Part shown: piece by piece, positions 47,547 through 61,800 of the stretch
Layout of the letters: each line of letters starts with the position of its first letter
How positions within the stretch are numbered: the stretch's first letter is position 1
Origin: Podaxis mareebaensis
Lineage: Eukaryota > Basidiomycota > Agaricomycetes > Agaricales > Agaricaceae
Direction of reading: 5' to 3'
Assembly (NCBI GenBank): GCA_018524725.1
Contig: JAEUWP010000141.1
Span: 1 to 64,000, forward strand
DNA length: 64,000 bases
The notes under the pieces: generated by a model
Database searches by the model: none
Told to the model about the DNA's origin: nothing
What the model saw: only the letters and a program-made list of their open reading frames with translations
Translations under genes and position numbers: made by a program

Positions 47547-47957
47547 CACACGAACTGGTGTGAGTACGTTGTTTTAACGAGAGAAGAATGTTAAGTTAAA
47601 GAGAACCCCTGACCATGTTGGAAAATCACATTCACTTGTCGTATGGTCATCTGCTCTCCCTTGGACACGCGTGTGAGCACTTCCCAGCCAATGACTGGTG
47701 GGTTATCGTGTTATTTCATATTTCATATGAAAAGCGGGGTTTGTATACACATCACGGAAGATCAATCAGGTTTTGGAAATGGCTGATGGCCCATGGCTTG
47801 ACGGAACGGGCAACCCTGAACTTAAGCAACTGACCCTGAAAATGCAAAAGAGACAATATTCAAAACGATAAAGATAAAATTTACATCATGTATCATAGAC
47901 CTCTACTTAATAGGCTTGCATGGGTCTAGATCCTCTCTCCATAGCCAGTCTCGAGGC
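47547..47957. other. Intergenic between GMC 2 and the J-protein gene
   Basis: About 410 bp that should hold the GMC 2 promoter and the J-protein terminator; no other feature seen. Confidence 0.4.
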
Positions 47958-49457
47958 TCATCTTCGAAAATGCATAAACCGCTTCATAAAGTTAAGAACC
48001 TTAGGAGCCTGCGGTATTATCTCCCACCTAGGGCGTTCTGAGCCAAACCGAAGCTTGAACAAGAACGAAGGGACGTACTGGACGACCAGGCTCCCTCTTC
48101 CCACAACTTGCCCACTACGCCTAATTGGCATGCCAGCTCCTCCAATGACATACTTCCCCTTCAAAACCCGATCCCGAGGGTAGTCGATACGAAAGTGGTG
48201 ACTCTTTCCATCAAGTCCCTCAACTATGAAGTCACCTCCTTGATGCCGCAGAGCATCGTCCCAAGGGATTTTCACATCCAAAAGTAGGTCGTCGTAAACT
48301 CGTGAGAAGTGGTCATGGTTAAGTTCCTCGACGATAAATGCGATGTCTTGCATGGTCCCATCTTTCCGTTCGTGCCCAACCCCGCGGCACAAGATCCGAG
48401 TTCCCTCGCGGCAGCCGGGTGGGATGTCGACCTCGAGAACGATGTTTTTGGTCACTCCGGAAAGCAGGTTTCGAGATAATGAAAAGGAGCAATGTTTTCC
48501 GTTTAACAGTTCCTCCAATGTGAGCGCCAAACCATAAACGCACTCCCTTGCCGGGCCGATCCCGAGGGAACGAAGGGGTAAGGTCTTATTCTGTTCATGA
48601 AGACGATAATAGTCCCAAGAGGTGGCTGTGGTCCGCGATGGATGTTGCTTCCCTCTGGGGGGAACAATGGTAAACGGACGACTAGGTGGTATATATTTCT
48701 CTTGAAGCAAACTGATGAGGAAGGTAGAGTCAAGTACTTACGAGTCTCTCCATTGCCGAGTTGTACTATACTTGGGAAGTGACGGCGGAGTATAGTTGGA
48801 CCACTCTTCGGAATGTTGCCTAAGATTCTCGGAGCTACGATGAGTGCGAAACCGTGCAAACGGCGGTGTCAGCGGTTTGGAATAAGCCCGCCGTGAGTGG
48901 TCGTCATTCGCGTATTGTGGTGGGTGAGATACAAGGGCGGGTCCGTCCCTGTTATACCGTTGGGACTCCGAAGAATAGGGTTTATACGATGAAGTGCCAC
49001 TCTTGGAGGTAGAGGTTGGTGTTACCAGTGAATCCATACTCGAAGCAGATACATGAATAAAAGAGCCGAGGGTGGAAGTTGACGCAGAGAAACACGTCTC
49101 CGTCTCGTAGGTAGAGACGCTCTCCGTACGCCCGTTCATGGGTGATGACATAGCAGAATCCAGATACTGGTAGCGCTCCCGCATCAGCGCCTGGTAGGCT
49201 TCTTGAACCTACGAACAAGATGAGTGACGTTGCATAAGCAACCTTTCAATTGACCTCAAGAAAGCGCCGTGTGGCATTTTCAGTGTCATCGGGATGACGA
49301 TCAGGGTGACACCTTAGCACCTGTATACTTTGTGAATCCGGGTCGGGCGTCACGATAAAGATATTGCCCTTACCATGGCTCTGTACGCCTGTTTGATCTC
49401 TTCTCCTGTAGCGTTGGAAGGTATTCCTAGAATGCGATAATAGCTCCCTAGAGGCAT
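47958..49457 (-). CDS. DnaJ/Hsp40 co-chaperone (type II, C-terminal substrate domain)
   Basis: J-proteins deliver clients to Hsp70 and stimulate its ATPase. ATG 49457 starts YYRILGIPSNATGEEIKQAY. An intron of about 53 nt joins YRAM to VLRCHPDRHPDD, with the essential HPD, and a second joins FLE to VQEAYQALM, completing the J domain. A Ser/Thr/Tyr-rich linker of about 150 residues follows instead of a G/F region or a zinc-finger repeat. The C-terminal domain shows LALTLEELLNGKHCSFSL, VLEVDIPPGCREGTRI, DIAFIVEELNHDHFSRV and KGKYVIGGAGMPI, like the two beta-sandwich domains of type II proteins. It ends with a basic tail at 47958. The divergent linker and weak first sandwich suggest a specialised member. 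Confidence 0.87.
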
Positions 49458-49857
49458 AGTGTCGGAATAATTAGTTAACGCTGGGACCCTTGAGTCCTTA
49501 ATGAAGCAGGAACACAACGGTAAAAAGGTCAGGACTCGATACCTTTCCCTTTATATTCCCTCCTCCTTCAGCAGGTTCGCAGTCGATCAGGCGTGTTTCC
49601 ATTATTAGAAAGTATTCTTTGATATCTCAAGACTGTGCCAACCTGGTAAATGAAGTATGATCACATTAATTTCGCTAATACCCCGTCAACACACGCCTCA
49701 TGGGTTCCACGTTCCGAAATGGCGAACTCTCGAAGATCCTCCGAATACCAACGGCCCCTCGTCGGGTCTACTTCCTATTTTATATTGCCCAGTTGGCAGT
49801 GGTCAGGAGGGACTGTTGAGATCCGTCAAAAGGCCCGTCGAAGAGAGGCTGGTTCCG

Positions 49858-50214
49858 TTACGGGTAATCGCATTCTGTAACTGGGAGCGTTTCTGTGGAA
49901 AACAATAGCGTAAGCCTGGTAATAAGGCCCGCTAGACGCGAGAATGGCCTATCGTGCCGAATCATCTCGAATGGGACGGGTGAGTGTTCTTTGGGTAGTG
50001 ATGAGAACTGGAGATAACATCCATCGGTCGACCGAGGTGATATCAGGAATGTTGGAAGCCCGAAGAATGTTTCAGCGATTCGATTCGTGAGTTCTCTGTT
50101 GATTGCATCGGCCCTTTGCTCGAAGTTTGCTAACCATTGATGCTGTCGTGATGATACGTCGTCATCATGCGTAAAAACTTGCAGTAGGAGATGCACCAAA
50201 TAGTCGCGAAGCAT
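49858..50214 (-). CDS. Hypothetical small protein (doubtful)
   Basis: A frame of about 118 codons starts at ATG 50214 (MLRDYLVHLLLQVF). It is open upstream with a hydrophobic run (IFLTFCLFVLFLGV), but without an ATG there. No domain is recognised. It could be an orphan gene, an exon of an unrecognised gene or chance. Confidence 0.25.
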   Translation of the reverse strand: MLRDYLVHLLLQVFTHDDDVSSRQHQWLANFEQRADAINRELTNRIAETFFGLPTFLISPRSTDGCYLQFSSLPKEHSPVPFEMIRHDRPFSRLAGLITRLTLLFSTETLPVTECDYP

Positions 50215-52586
50215 GGTCCTTTTTCGGCTTTGTCTGTAAGACACGCCCAGAAAAAGCACGAAAAGGCAAAAGGTAAGGAATATTAACGAATGACCAGCCT
50301 TCACAAGCTTCACACATCAATGTTCAACTGCGGGTTCCCACAGCTCCTTGACTCTCAACCACCACCTTCCCTATTTGCTACGGCAGCCGCAGAAGCATAA
50401 CCATAATGCTGATCATCTACGCACCTGTTCTGTAAAGAATCCTTCCAAACAGAAGGCGCCGGGCGAAAGACTAACTACGCAGGACTTCATATCAGGATTC
50501 GTAATGAAGGAATTCTGTACTCTGTTAATTGTTCTGTACCCGCCACTGACAGGGTAATGCCACGGTAGATGCGATAAGTGAACTTCGCTGCTGCGTTTCG
50601 GGGTGCAAGTCAACTGCAACAGTACTATTGGCTTCCCCAAGCGTTCCGGAACGGTGGTCATTCGCCCGCATCAACCCCGCCTTGTCTATCCTCTTGGTGG
50701 ACAGGAGCAATATCCGTCGTACTTCCTCCGAGGCACTTTAGACATTTTTGCATTACTTGTGCAATGTTATGACTAAGACGGCGGGCTGCTTCCTCGCATG
50801 TTTCGGGTGACGATTCCATGAACTCCGTCAAAATGAATTTTACGTTATGGGGTATCTATGTGCCCCATTGTTCTGTAATGAATCACTCAAGTGTATCTTC
50901 TCGTCATTACTTGTTATCGCTTTCGAAAATTATCCGCGCTAAATTGCTTTGTAACTCCAACCCCTGACTCCGGGAAGACACGAAGGTCCGTTGAACCACA
51001 ACTTATCCTCCTCCGCATTCGTATTGGGGTCCCACGAGTGCTATTGTTCCAATAACAGGATGTATTTGGCCCTTGCATGATCTCCGTGGTCAGTAAGAAT
51101 ACACGTAGTTACCATGGTGTTAGACGTCGCTCATTTATTAGGCCGATGCTAATAGTCTATATTTAAACCCTGGATGCATGGGCTTTTGAACGACCCGATC
51201 TCCCATATCCGTTGGGCGCTCTTTCTAGCAGAGGCAGCCCGAGCGGTTGAGTGCTCAAAGAAGAACAAAGCGTCGTCGGTGGTTGACAGGACGCCCCTGT
51301 AGTTTATTTTCCAGCTGTTAAAACTAAAGGCCAAAGTGATACCGTCCTGACTCGTTTTACCTCGATCGGTTCCCGAGCCATGAACGCCATTGAAAGTTCT
51401 TTGTACTTTCTGTAACAAGCACGGAATTCACATAAGATTCATGCTCCAAAAGCCATGGTGATTGACAGTGTCAAATTTTCGCTTGGGCGTTACAAGTTTG
51501 AAATAGAGTGGCCTGTGGGACGGCGAAATCCTATAAATCCTTGTGCTAAAGCCGCAAGAATTGATCAGGCCCGATGAACATCTTCTGGGGTACCCAATGA
51601 CCGATATACACCAGTCGATATCGGGGTATCCGGGCTTCCTGCTTATTACCAGGCTTGGTCAGTTTTGTCATCCAGATCCAGAACATCTTGGATATGTCAT
51701 GAGTATCTTATGTCTCCAAGGTCTCGTCAAATCCTGTCAAGTACGGAATCCATTTACGCAGTAGAATCCTCAGAATCTCAACAGATGCCAAACAAGACGC
51801 CTCGTCGGATACAAGTACCAGGACAGTGGACCTCCTATCATCTGATGCTGTGGAAAATCCATGTCTCCTTGCGACGTGAAACCAGACGGCAGCGAGCCTC
51901 TGCAATAGGAAATAAGTCGCCACGTAGTCTTACTGGCTTGTATCCCTCCTTCGGAATTGCAATTCTCTCAGTCTCGAGGGTCTAGTCCAAGTTCCATCTG
52001 TGGTAAGCAAAATCAATCATAACCCACTTCTGCTGCAGCGGCACATGATCTCTTCCTTTTTCGTAACCGTGCCACCATAGCATCAACACCGTTGGAGGTC
52101 CGTGCTCTGTGCGTTATTAGGGAGAGTTAACAGTGCGTTTTCGACCATCATGATCGCAGGGCCCAAAGCCAGGAAATCAAATTTCTTGTTGGACGCAAGT
52201 CAACAAGGTTGGAGAGGGGTAATATATGTATATAAGCCATCATTATTCCCTTTGACATTCTCTTATCTATCTACCCCTTCGCCGTATTTCACTTTTTGGG
52301 CGGTTAATAAGTGGTCAAGGATATAAAATTGGCGAGCGCCAGCTATGCATTCCAAATAAGGCAATGTTGAGTGGAGTGCTTCTCAGTGGCTGTGCTATGA
52401 GACAGTCACACAGTTCCACATGCGACTCTGGAGTCTGCACCACTTAAGCCATACTCACGACATTCACAATTACGCGTATACTCCATGCACACATTCTTCT
52501 ATCTCGCAGCTGTACCTCTATTGTTTATCTGAGCATTATCTAGACTCCTGGTTTTATCTTGCAGCACATATCATTCGCCGGTCTAA
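50215..52586. other. Intergenic, no gene recognised
   Basis: About 2.4 kb with only short frames. It should hold the promoter of the kelch gene; a TATAAAA at about 52323 lies roughly 260 bp upstream of its start codon, which is far for a TATA box. Confidence 0.35.
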
Positions 52587-55500
52587 ATGAACTTGGGTCA
52601 TATCCCATCAGGGAGACGATTATCGAGTCTCCTTCTCGGTTTGCTATTATCTAGGGGACTAGCTGCTGCTTACACTCCAGAGCCACGGTGAGCATCAATT
52701 ACTGTCAGTTAGAGAGCTCTCTAACCTGAGTTCTCGGAGATAGTTGGGGGCAGGCAGTTGTTATAGTTAATGATGTGCTATTTGTCCACGGTGGCAAGAC
52801 GGACCAATTCAACTCGTACTCGTACACCTCTGCCCCAAACACGAACGACCTCCTTTATCTCCCATTGTCGAGACCTTTCGATGCCGCAAACCCACCATGG
52901 GAGCTTGTGAGCAGTTCCACGAACTCGTCAACTTCTCAGGGACCCGCATTGTCTTGGCATACACTCTCCGCATTCAACAATTCTGGTGTCTTACTTTTTG
53001 GGGGTCAGCCTGGACCAAACTCTCCTACCGTCATCGTTCACCAAGCAGATTCAGCTTTTCTCCTGGATGTGTCTAATCGATTACAACCCGTTTGGTACTC
53101 CCAACCCCTGTCTTGGGGTGGGCAACCCGTACGAAGGATTTATCACTCATCTACCACATCTCCCTCTGGTCTAGTCTACATCATTGGGGGACTGATGGCT
53201 GATGGCTCGGGGCACGCATTCTCGGAACACTACGTGTTCGATCCTCGAACCGTCTTGTTCTCTCAACTGCCTTCAGACAATGGCCCTCCAGCACTCTATG
53301 GTCATACATCTCTCATGTTCACGGACGGCAGACTTTTCGTTCTTGGTGGTGTCGCTCAAGGTTCTCTGATTCCGTTCTCAACGATCTGGGTGCTGGATAC
53401 TACGAAGGATACTCCCGTATGGGCGCTCCTTCAAGTGGATCCTGGCTCAGTGCCTGAATCACGAAGGGCGTTTGCTGCGGCTGTGATCGCTGGAGGGAAG
53501 ATTCTCATTCAAGGTGGCAGTGATGAGAACCTCCAAACTAACTTTGATGATGGGTGGATCCTTGATACCTCTAAGGAACCTGCAATTTGGACTCGCATCG
53601 AACAATTAACACAAATTGGAGCTCGGCGTGATCACTGCGCAATTTCGTCCAACGGACAAGTCTTCTTCGCCTTTGGTAAGAAGTTTCTACTTCTGAGATG
53701 TTGATATCTAACTTCGATATATCAAGGCTATTCCGACTCGAGGCCTGCGCCAGCAGCTGTGCAAATCTTTGATCCTTCTAGTAACTCATATCTTCCCTCA
53801 TACACTCCCCCGTCACCCGCCTCAACGATCACCCAAACGATTCCCGGACAGACGGTGACACCCACGGGAACGGGGCTTCACTCAGGTTCCCCGACAGAGA
53901 CAAAGCCTAGTGGAAGCGTTCATCCAACTTCTACGGCTGGTCCAGGGGTAAACGCAGGTGATGATGATGGGAGGAAGAAACCTATTGCAGCCATTATTGT
54001 AGGCACCACCCTTGGTGTACTTGGCGCTGTGGTTATTGTCGCTGTGGTTATCATCTACTCACGTCGACGACAGAGAGTGAGAGGAAGATCATTCATGACC
54101 ATTGATGACGACGATGATGGAGGCGGTAGCAGTCTCCACGCAGGTCCCATCATTCCAACTGCAACTATGTACGAACAGAAGGGTGCTCCTAGCGCAGCTA
54201 GTCGGGGTTTTCTGAGTGCGGCATTTAGCATTGCCGGGACAATAGGTGCCGTTACAAAGTCGCGAAATCCAAGGGATGTCTATCGGCGCAGGGATATGTT
54301 AGCTGATGAAGATACACGGGATTTTGGGGAATGGTACCACGCCAGACGGAGGGATGGAACTAGTGGGAGCTCATGGTCGCTGAAGGGCATTCTTGGCGCT
54401 CGCTTCAGGAGTCGCGAACCCAGCACTTTCAGTCATGGAAGTGCGAGCCACCACCCCGACCAGACTGACCCTTTTTCTGATGGGACATCACTTTTGCACG
54501 ATGAGGAACCAGGGTCATCAGGGTTTGAGGGCAGCGTGCGCCCCAACAACAGACGAGAGACTAGCTACGCCAGTACAGGTCACTCGAGTTACGTCGATCC
54601 CTTCGCAGATCCTTCCCAAGGAAATGGAACCCAGCGGGATCATGACGACGATGAGGAATACCAGCCTACATCCGCCGCTTCAACTCTCTCATTGCGTCCA
54701 ACAACTTTTCCCACGATCCGCACAGTGCTTCCTGTGTCTATGGGTGGACATCCCTTGAGCCCACTATCAGAACATACGTCCAAGACTAGTCTCCCTTCAA
54801 ATGACCATACCATCTCTTCCTCTTCCCATGCGCTTTCCAGTGAGGATCCATTCGAAACCTCGGCGACCCACACTACCTCGCAGACAACCGTGGAACCCAC
54901 CTCCTCTCGTTTGACCAATCCTCCCGTCGGTTCTCCTAGGTCTCCTAAGCCTCTATCGTCATCCATCATCCCCGCGAGTATCCCATTACCGAACGTTCGT
55001 AGAAGCGACTCGTGGTGGTCCAGATTCTACCGTACGAGCTTCCTTGATCGGAAATCCAGCTCTGCGTCACAGCGTTCGACGATGCTCGAAATCCGTGACC
55101 CGAATCCTCCACCCGTTCTTGGTCCTATCCGAGAAAGTATCCACTCTGGTTCGGCGGACGATAGCTCATCTAAGTCAGTCAATCACACTGCCAGTTCTGA
55201 GCAGTTATCGAGGACACGTTCCAAGGTATATGCAACTGACCCTGGAAAATCAATGACATCACTGCGGACTGCGGATACCGAACAGATTGAGCGGATGGCA
55301 GGAACTATGGATGTCGTACAACGAGTGCGGACACGCAGTCAGAGGACGGATGGGAGTATCAGTAGTGGGCTGAGCATCGACACTCATCAAACTGGAGGCG
55401 ACGGTGGTGGGAGTGGTGAACTTGCGGCCTTCGCTCCTCCTGTAGAAATGATACCCAGTGGAAGTTTGTCTGACACACCTATCCCTCGTTTACCCTCCCC

Positions 55501-55864
55501 GATACCACCTGTATCTCCCCTACCCCCAACTCCATCCAGGTCACCGCACACGCACGTATCGTCATCGCTCCCAACACCCGTGTCACCTGCCAAAGTACCA
55601 ATGCCTGAAACGTCGTTACCCTCTTCACTTCCTCCTGTCACCCCAACTACTCCCGTATCTGGATCCTCAGTCGCTGCACGCGTGCAGATCTACGAGCGTA
55701 GATCGTCGCAGAATCAAGAACGACTTCCACCAACCAATACGAAACGTTGGGAAGAACGATCGCCGAAGAAGAATAGAGTTTCAGTTGACTATGGTTTCGC
55801 ACCTCGCCCGAGCTTATTTGTTGCCAATCCCGATCACCGGAACTCACCCTCCAGCGATTCATAG
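52587..55864 (+). CDS. Kelch-repeat type I membrane protein with long Ser/Pro-rich cytoplasmic tail
   Basis: ATG 52587 encodes a signal peptide (SSLLLGLLLSRGLAAAY). An intron at 52688-52743 joins it in frame to VNDVLFVHGGKTDQ. Kelch blades follow with typical GG pairs: VLLFGGQPGP, LVYIIGGLMADG, LFVLGGVAQGS and ILIQGGSDENL, forming a beta-propeller outside the cell. A second intron at 53676-53726 leads to a Thr/Ser/Pro-rich stalk and one transmembrane helix (AAIIVGTTLGVLGAVVIVAV), then basic RRRQRVRGR. The tail of about 600 residues is Ser/Pro/Asp-rich with many possible phosphorylation sites and no known domain. It ends at 55864. It is probably a cell-surface or cell-wall sensor or adhesion protein; the function is inferred from architecture. 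Confidence 0.85.
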
Positions 55865-58800
55865 AATCTCACTGTCTCAATCTCATCCTCTCACTTTTCT
55901 TATACATGTTCACCTTTCTCTCCTTCGCTCATTTGGCATCACTCTCTCATGGACTCTGATCATTGTCATTTCTTGTATGTTTGGGACATTACCCTTGCCG
56001 CGGTGTGTTTACTGCACTCATAGGATTTGGATCATTTATCTACGGGCTACCCAGGACTAGGTCAGCCACTTCACGAGTTGTCACGATTAGTTACGAGTAG
56101 TACATTTCTTGCTTCATTCATAGGTGTTTTAGTACTCGGCGACGAAAAATAACAGTATTTTGTTGTACTTCTTCCGAGTTCCGAGGTAGATGAGGAGCCA
56201 TTTCGAAAGAATCGGGAGTCTCGAATGCTATAGATCATACATTGATGGATCACTGTGTTCTGACTTTGTACAATCTTGGGTGGTCGTTCCCGTCCATGGG
56301 TATTTCACCCCTGGACCCTAGCACTCGGGTGTCTAGAGGCTGCATACGATACGAAATGCGAGATTGGCGATTGTCGGTGACGGACGAGGGGTAGAGGTTA
56401 CAATCATCGTAGGTTGGAACAACGGCGGAGCACAATGTCGCCTCACTGGAATGACCGACTTAGGGGCCAGACAACCTGACAGCAAATGGAGTTTATAGGG
56501 ACGGTTGTCTGGGTTGATCGATCTGGCAGCCAGTTGTATGCTGATTCACTGTAAAGTGTCACGCGCAGTCCATCCCCATTGAATATGATCGGACCGTTTT
56601 CCACCCACGGGAACACTTCCAACCGCTGTCTTTAAACATTTGAATTCAAGTGGCGCCACCTGAAGTTACGATCTTCCTGACTTGTACTAGTCAGGCATTC
56701 CCGCGAAGAAAGGAAGCCATGGTGATCAGGAATTCCTGTCTTGGCCTCCTGTCTTCTATTCGCATCCTGGTATGACAGTGGAGCGTTTATGATCGTGTCG
56801 CCCGATAAATTTGGGCGTTACAATGGTTCTGGGGTGGTGCCAAAAACGGTTTTGGAATCAATACACGTTCGTCTTCCTGTTTGAGCGCTCTGGTTGCGAC
56901 TAAGGCCGCAGGCACTAGTGGAATTCAACGAGATGGACGTTTGAATAGTAATGGCAACAAGTTGATGTATCCAAAGTCAAGAATCGTCGGATTTGGTAGG
57001 AGGACACCGGAGTGCGTTTACGTCCCGTGGAAGTGACAGGACAACTGTCCCCAGGTTAGGTGCTCTTAACCCTTTTTGCGCCAAGGTCGAGAAACGGTAC
57101 CGGAACCACTAGCACACCAACTAGGCGGCTGCATTCTTGAGGAACATCTGAAAAGAAGGCCATCCTCGCCTCAAGCCCCCCTGTATGTTCCGTATGCGAA
57201 ATGTGGGTGTATATGTATGTTGCATATTTTTGGGCGCTAAGTCCGAGGACTAGAAGAGTCTAGGTGCATGGAATACTTGAGGCATTGCGCGCTGCCATCA
57301 AATGGAATGATCAGAATGGTTTGATCATGGACATGGGACCCACAAATACAACTAGAAGGGGAGGAAGCTTCTTGTTCTTGATGAGTCATGGTGCATGATG
57401 TGTGATATATGATGACTGGCCACCTGAGCGTTTCATCGGCGTCTGTTGCAGCCTCGGGGAGCCTCAGTACTTTCTTGTAATGCAACATTCATCAGGCTCC
57501 CTTAAGCAGCGCATGAGGTAATTGTGGCGAATCTCTACTCGAGTCTGAAACGAAGTTTAGTTCTGGTTTCTTTAGGGTTGCTTTGGGAAGTTCCAAGGGA
57601 CAGAGCGAGTAGTATATATCTCGGGCCAGCCAAGTTATACTTAGGTATGGCATTCTCCCATCAAATGTATCATATCTAACACTGTCCAGTGTGGAAGAGA
57701 GTCACAAAAAATAAACCAAAGATATACTTATCAGTTGCACTCTGAAACGGATTACTCTCACGCCGGTCCGGGTGAGGCTACTGTGAACCATGAAGCCCCC
57801 TTGTGTATAGGAGAGGTGAGTCTTTGGAAGCCACCTTAGCGCCGGATATTACCTGTGAATATGCTGGAAACCCCTTTTTAACCTTATCTTTTACCCGCCA
57901 AATCCCTTCCACCACGTGACAGATCCATTTGAAGTCAATTGAACGGTTTCTATAGTACACCTCAGGTACGTATTAACGGCATATACAAGACCTCGTTCCC
58001 TGCAGTGGAGGCCTACCACACGGATTTGGTGGTAGCTCACCCCGAGAGTTTTCGTTGATCACTGGATCAACGCAGAAAGGGGATAGTAGAGGTCCATAGG
58101 ACGCGATGGTCTGTGAAATGTGCAACGGAAACTGTACCAAGGATCGGTGCCAGTATGAACGAGGGTAATGGCACGGCGATGGCATAACGGGAACTGGACT
58201 GAGTGTTAGAAACCTCGAATAAAATACTACCCTGGGGTCTGTAACCGAGCAACAGCGGGGTGAAATTTCAAAATCGGCCCAAACCCAGCGCCAATCCTCG
58301 GGCAGGGCATATTCGCTGGGTTCGAAATTTGGATAGACGCAGGTTGCATCAGATAAAACAAGATTTTACAGCATTATACTGGCTCCCATGTCCACTCGCA
58401 GAGGACGCCCAAGTTCATCCTGCAACTTACATCCATTTCAACGGTCTTATCAAAGTGACTGGTGACCCCCCCCCAGAACCTAACGGAAACCACGTTCCTC
58501 ATCGATATCTGCGCAACCCCCCAAAACTGCGGCGATCTTCCTATCATGGGTGCTGAGCCTTTTGACTTTCGAGAAGATAGGAGCGAGTATGGACACCTGA
58601 CACGATGGTAGTTAGCACCCCATTATGCAAAAAGAGCCGAGACGGGGGTTCAATGGGATAATCACCCTATTGCCAGCGCTAGCTGATTGGCCGCCACAGA
58701 GATTGCTTACATACAAAAGGGAAAAATAGACGGAAAAGAAAACAAAATTCTGTACATTCGCCAATCCTCTGCTGATCGTTATGAAACGTGGGTCCCTAAG

Positions 58801-61800
58801 CTACGGATCGTCCTTGCTCCTTGCGCGTTATCACGGCGCGAATGACGGACATTCCCCGCCGGACCCACTTTACGCATTCCTTACCGTCGCACCCCTTCCC
58901 ATCCCTGAGCCAAAGTGCCAAGGATCACCGAAGTAATAGGAAAAACAACAGGGCAGGAAAGCGCAAGCCAACCTTCCTGACGTCTCAGCAGAGGTGTACG
59001 CACCTGGAAATCACGATATGCCGCCCAGCAGCTCCACCTCCCCGGGCGCTCAATCTCCAACATATCAACCGATTTGACGCAAAAAGGCTAAACCTACTAG
59101 CACGTACGTGAGCGCCGACTTTCGCCGGGAGGACAGAAGCAAGGAAGTCTGGTCGAGCTGTAACAATCCTGCTGACTTGCCTGACAGCGAAGCCCAAATG
59201 ACCTCAGCCACGAAGACACGAAGCATTGTGCCCTTCCTGCCCTGCTACCGGTTTGTCACCAGGTTATGAGCCTTTACCCCCATGTGGGCAGTCCATATCA
59301 CTGCATTAATCAGACTGGAAAAACTTGGTGCACTTATAAGTGTATGGATTTAAGTTATGGACGTCTGATGATCTTTGATCCTGAATTACGGGCTCGTCTG
59401 GGTTCTCTCGCTCCCGTTCTTCTCTTCGTGCTGGATTGCCCCCGAGTGTTAAACGTTACAGCGGACCCCTACTTCTTAAATTCTCGGTCCGCTATGGTAT
59501 ACATTGACCGCAAAAATGCTGCGAGCTCTATTCATCGTTCCGAGTGCGGGTGTGATACCAATTACCGGGTCCGGAGATTCGAAGTGATCCACGAGTAACG
59601 AAGACACATGATGGCCTGTCTGTCGGTCCAAAAATGTCGCTTAGGGTTGACCAGCTCGAGGTGGCATGATCTTGTGTTTCGCGCAACGTTCTGGGGTGGC
59701 AATCTACATGTACACTTTGTTCCAGATTCGTCCCACTCGATGTATGGGGAGATGCACCACACACGAACACGTTGTAGCATAGCCTATGCACATAGACGCA
59801 ATCTCTTGTGCAAATGTGACGTTTTTTCCTGCCTATTGTCAGCGTCCTATGACGAGCTGAAGACAACGAGGCCTTGCCTTTGAGTCCTCGCCTATTGTTG
59901 TCGCTTAAGGGAACTGACGACCCGAGTCGGGGATGTAATTTATCGGGCTTGGCTTGGAGTTTGCTAAGAACGTTTCGAATCGAACAGAATTCACGACTAT
60001 CCATATTCTTACATGGGGACCTGCCTTTTGCTGTCCCAGCCGATGATCATCCAGCATTCCAGGCTTCCACAGCATTAAACCTCCGTCTCGTAGACCCTGT
60101 GCGTAGGACCTTACTGATCGTGGACGGCGGACACCCTCCCACAGTTTCCTATTTCCGTCCCACGCCGTCCCGACATACATGTGAATGCGACATAGGAGGT
60201 AAGGAAGCCATCATCGCGCCGTGTCGGAAGGAGGACCCTAGGCGCTAGTACATATCTAGCAAAATTTGCCTACGTTTCATTGCTATGGAACAACTGTAAT
60301 GCTACGCGATCTCACAGAAGTGACATATAGAAGAGGCTTGATCGAATCTATCACTCCCTTCGCAGCTTTGACGATTCCACATAGGAACCGGGGACTGATG
60401 CTAACGGCAAACCCACGGATTGATCCACCAAGGCACTACATCTGACTTCCTCGCTTGCCCGACCTTTCACTCAAGCTTCTAAAACGATCAATCTCCCCAG
60501 GCGCAGCCTATTTGTAGCTACCAAAGTAAAGTAAACTTTTACTTCAACAGCCAGACTGTTGGATAGGTGAATTGATACATTTCCGATATGCAAGGTCAGG
60601 ACGTCTGCAACTTTTACTCTATTGGAACTCTGTTTAATTTCAGTCCTCCTGGTGAATCGTGGGGATGTCCCGAAACCTTTAGTGCCTCTGCCAAATCAAA
60701 CGCCACGATAAAGTATACACACTAACGCGCTATAACAGTCCGCCATCGTGCAACTGACACAGCTCGGAACAAAGAAAGGTCGCTGCGCCCCCAACCGTAA
60801 TGTCATTCTGCGGAGGATCGGGGATCATCCGTGGTCGGGCAGTTGACTGTCCACACAATAGACCTTTCCAGTGTTCACTGTTATACCATTGAAAGCCCTT
60901 GAGAAAGGCCAATAGCTAATCCTTCGAATTAGAATTCACCTCATCCCTATTTCTGTACCCCACACATAGGCATACATAATACATACATCCTATTTGAACA
61001 TGAAAGCTGCATACAGCATAAAGAGAATCCATATACAGCATTAAACAAAATACGGGTCGGTTCGCCATTCATATCAAGTCACAGGGTGTTTGGGGTCTCG
61101 GGGTGTTAGACGAGTTCAGATCGGATCTTCCCCATCAGCTCCAAATCATCATCAAAAAGCCAGACAGGACAGCATCAATGGAAGGACGCCCAAAGTCCCT
61201 ACATATACACTATGTATGTAAGCGCCACATTGCCGCCCAAAGTGCACTTACTTATGTCAGGAAGTCATAGATAGACCAGACCCAGAAACGGTCTATGACC
61301 TGTCAGACCTGCCAAATAACAGCCCTTCGATATTTATGAAACCGAAGCGAAACGAAAGGGCTTGGACTTTCCTTGGGGCTTGTTACAGCAGTCTCCTCCC
61401 CAACGTCGTAGACGCACTCAATTGTCTCGTTCTATTCGGCCCGTTCAATTGAGAGAGGGAGTGAATTGGTTGAGTCGAGGGTACACTGCCGCTGCGGACG
61501 TAGTCATGTGTGCTCACGTCTGGCTGTGGTCTTGTATGCCCTGACCATGAGGCCTGCCAGAGTAACTCCAATGCTGTTTCTTATCTTCAACATTAGAGTC
61601 GATAGTACTGGTTCTGTACAGGCGCGATTTAATAATACGCCAACGACCCTGAGCAAGACCAAGAACTCAGAAGCCTCAATAGAAGGGGGGCTATCCGGGC
61701 GCGTTTGCCGCTGACACCGCTTTCCCGATGGAATAGCGCAGAACGCGAAGAGTCGACGTTTTTAGCCGTTTCTTGACACTGCACTATAGCGACATCACTA

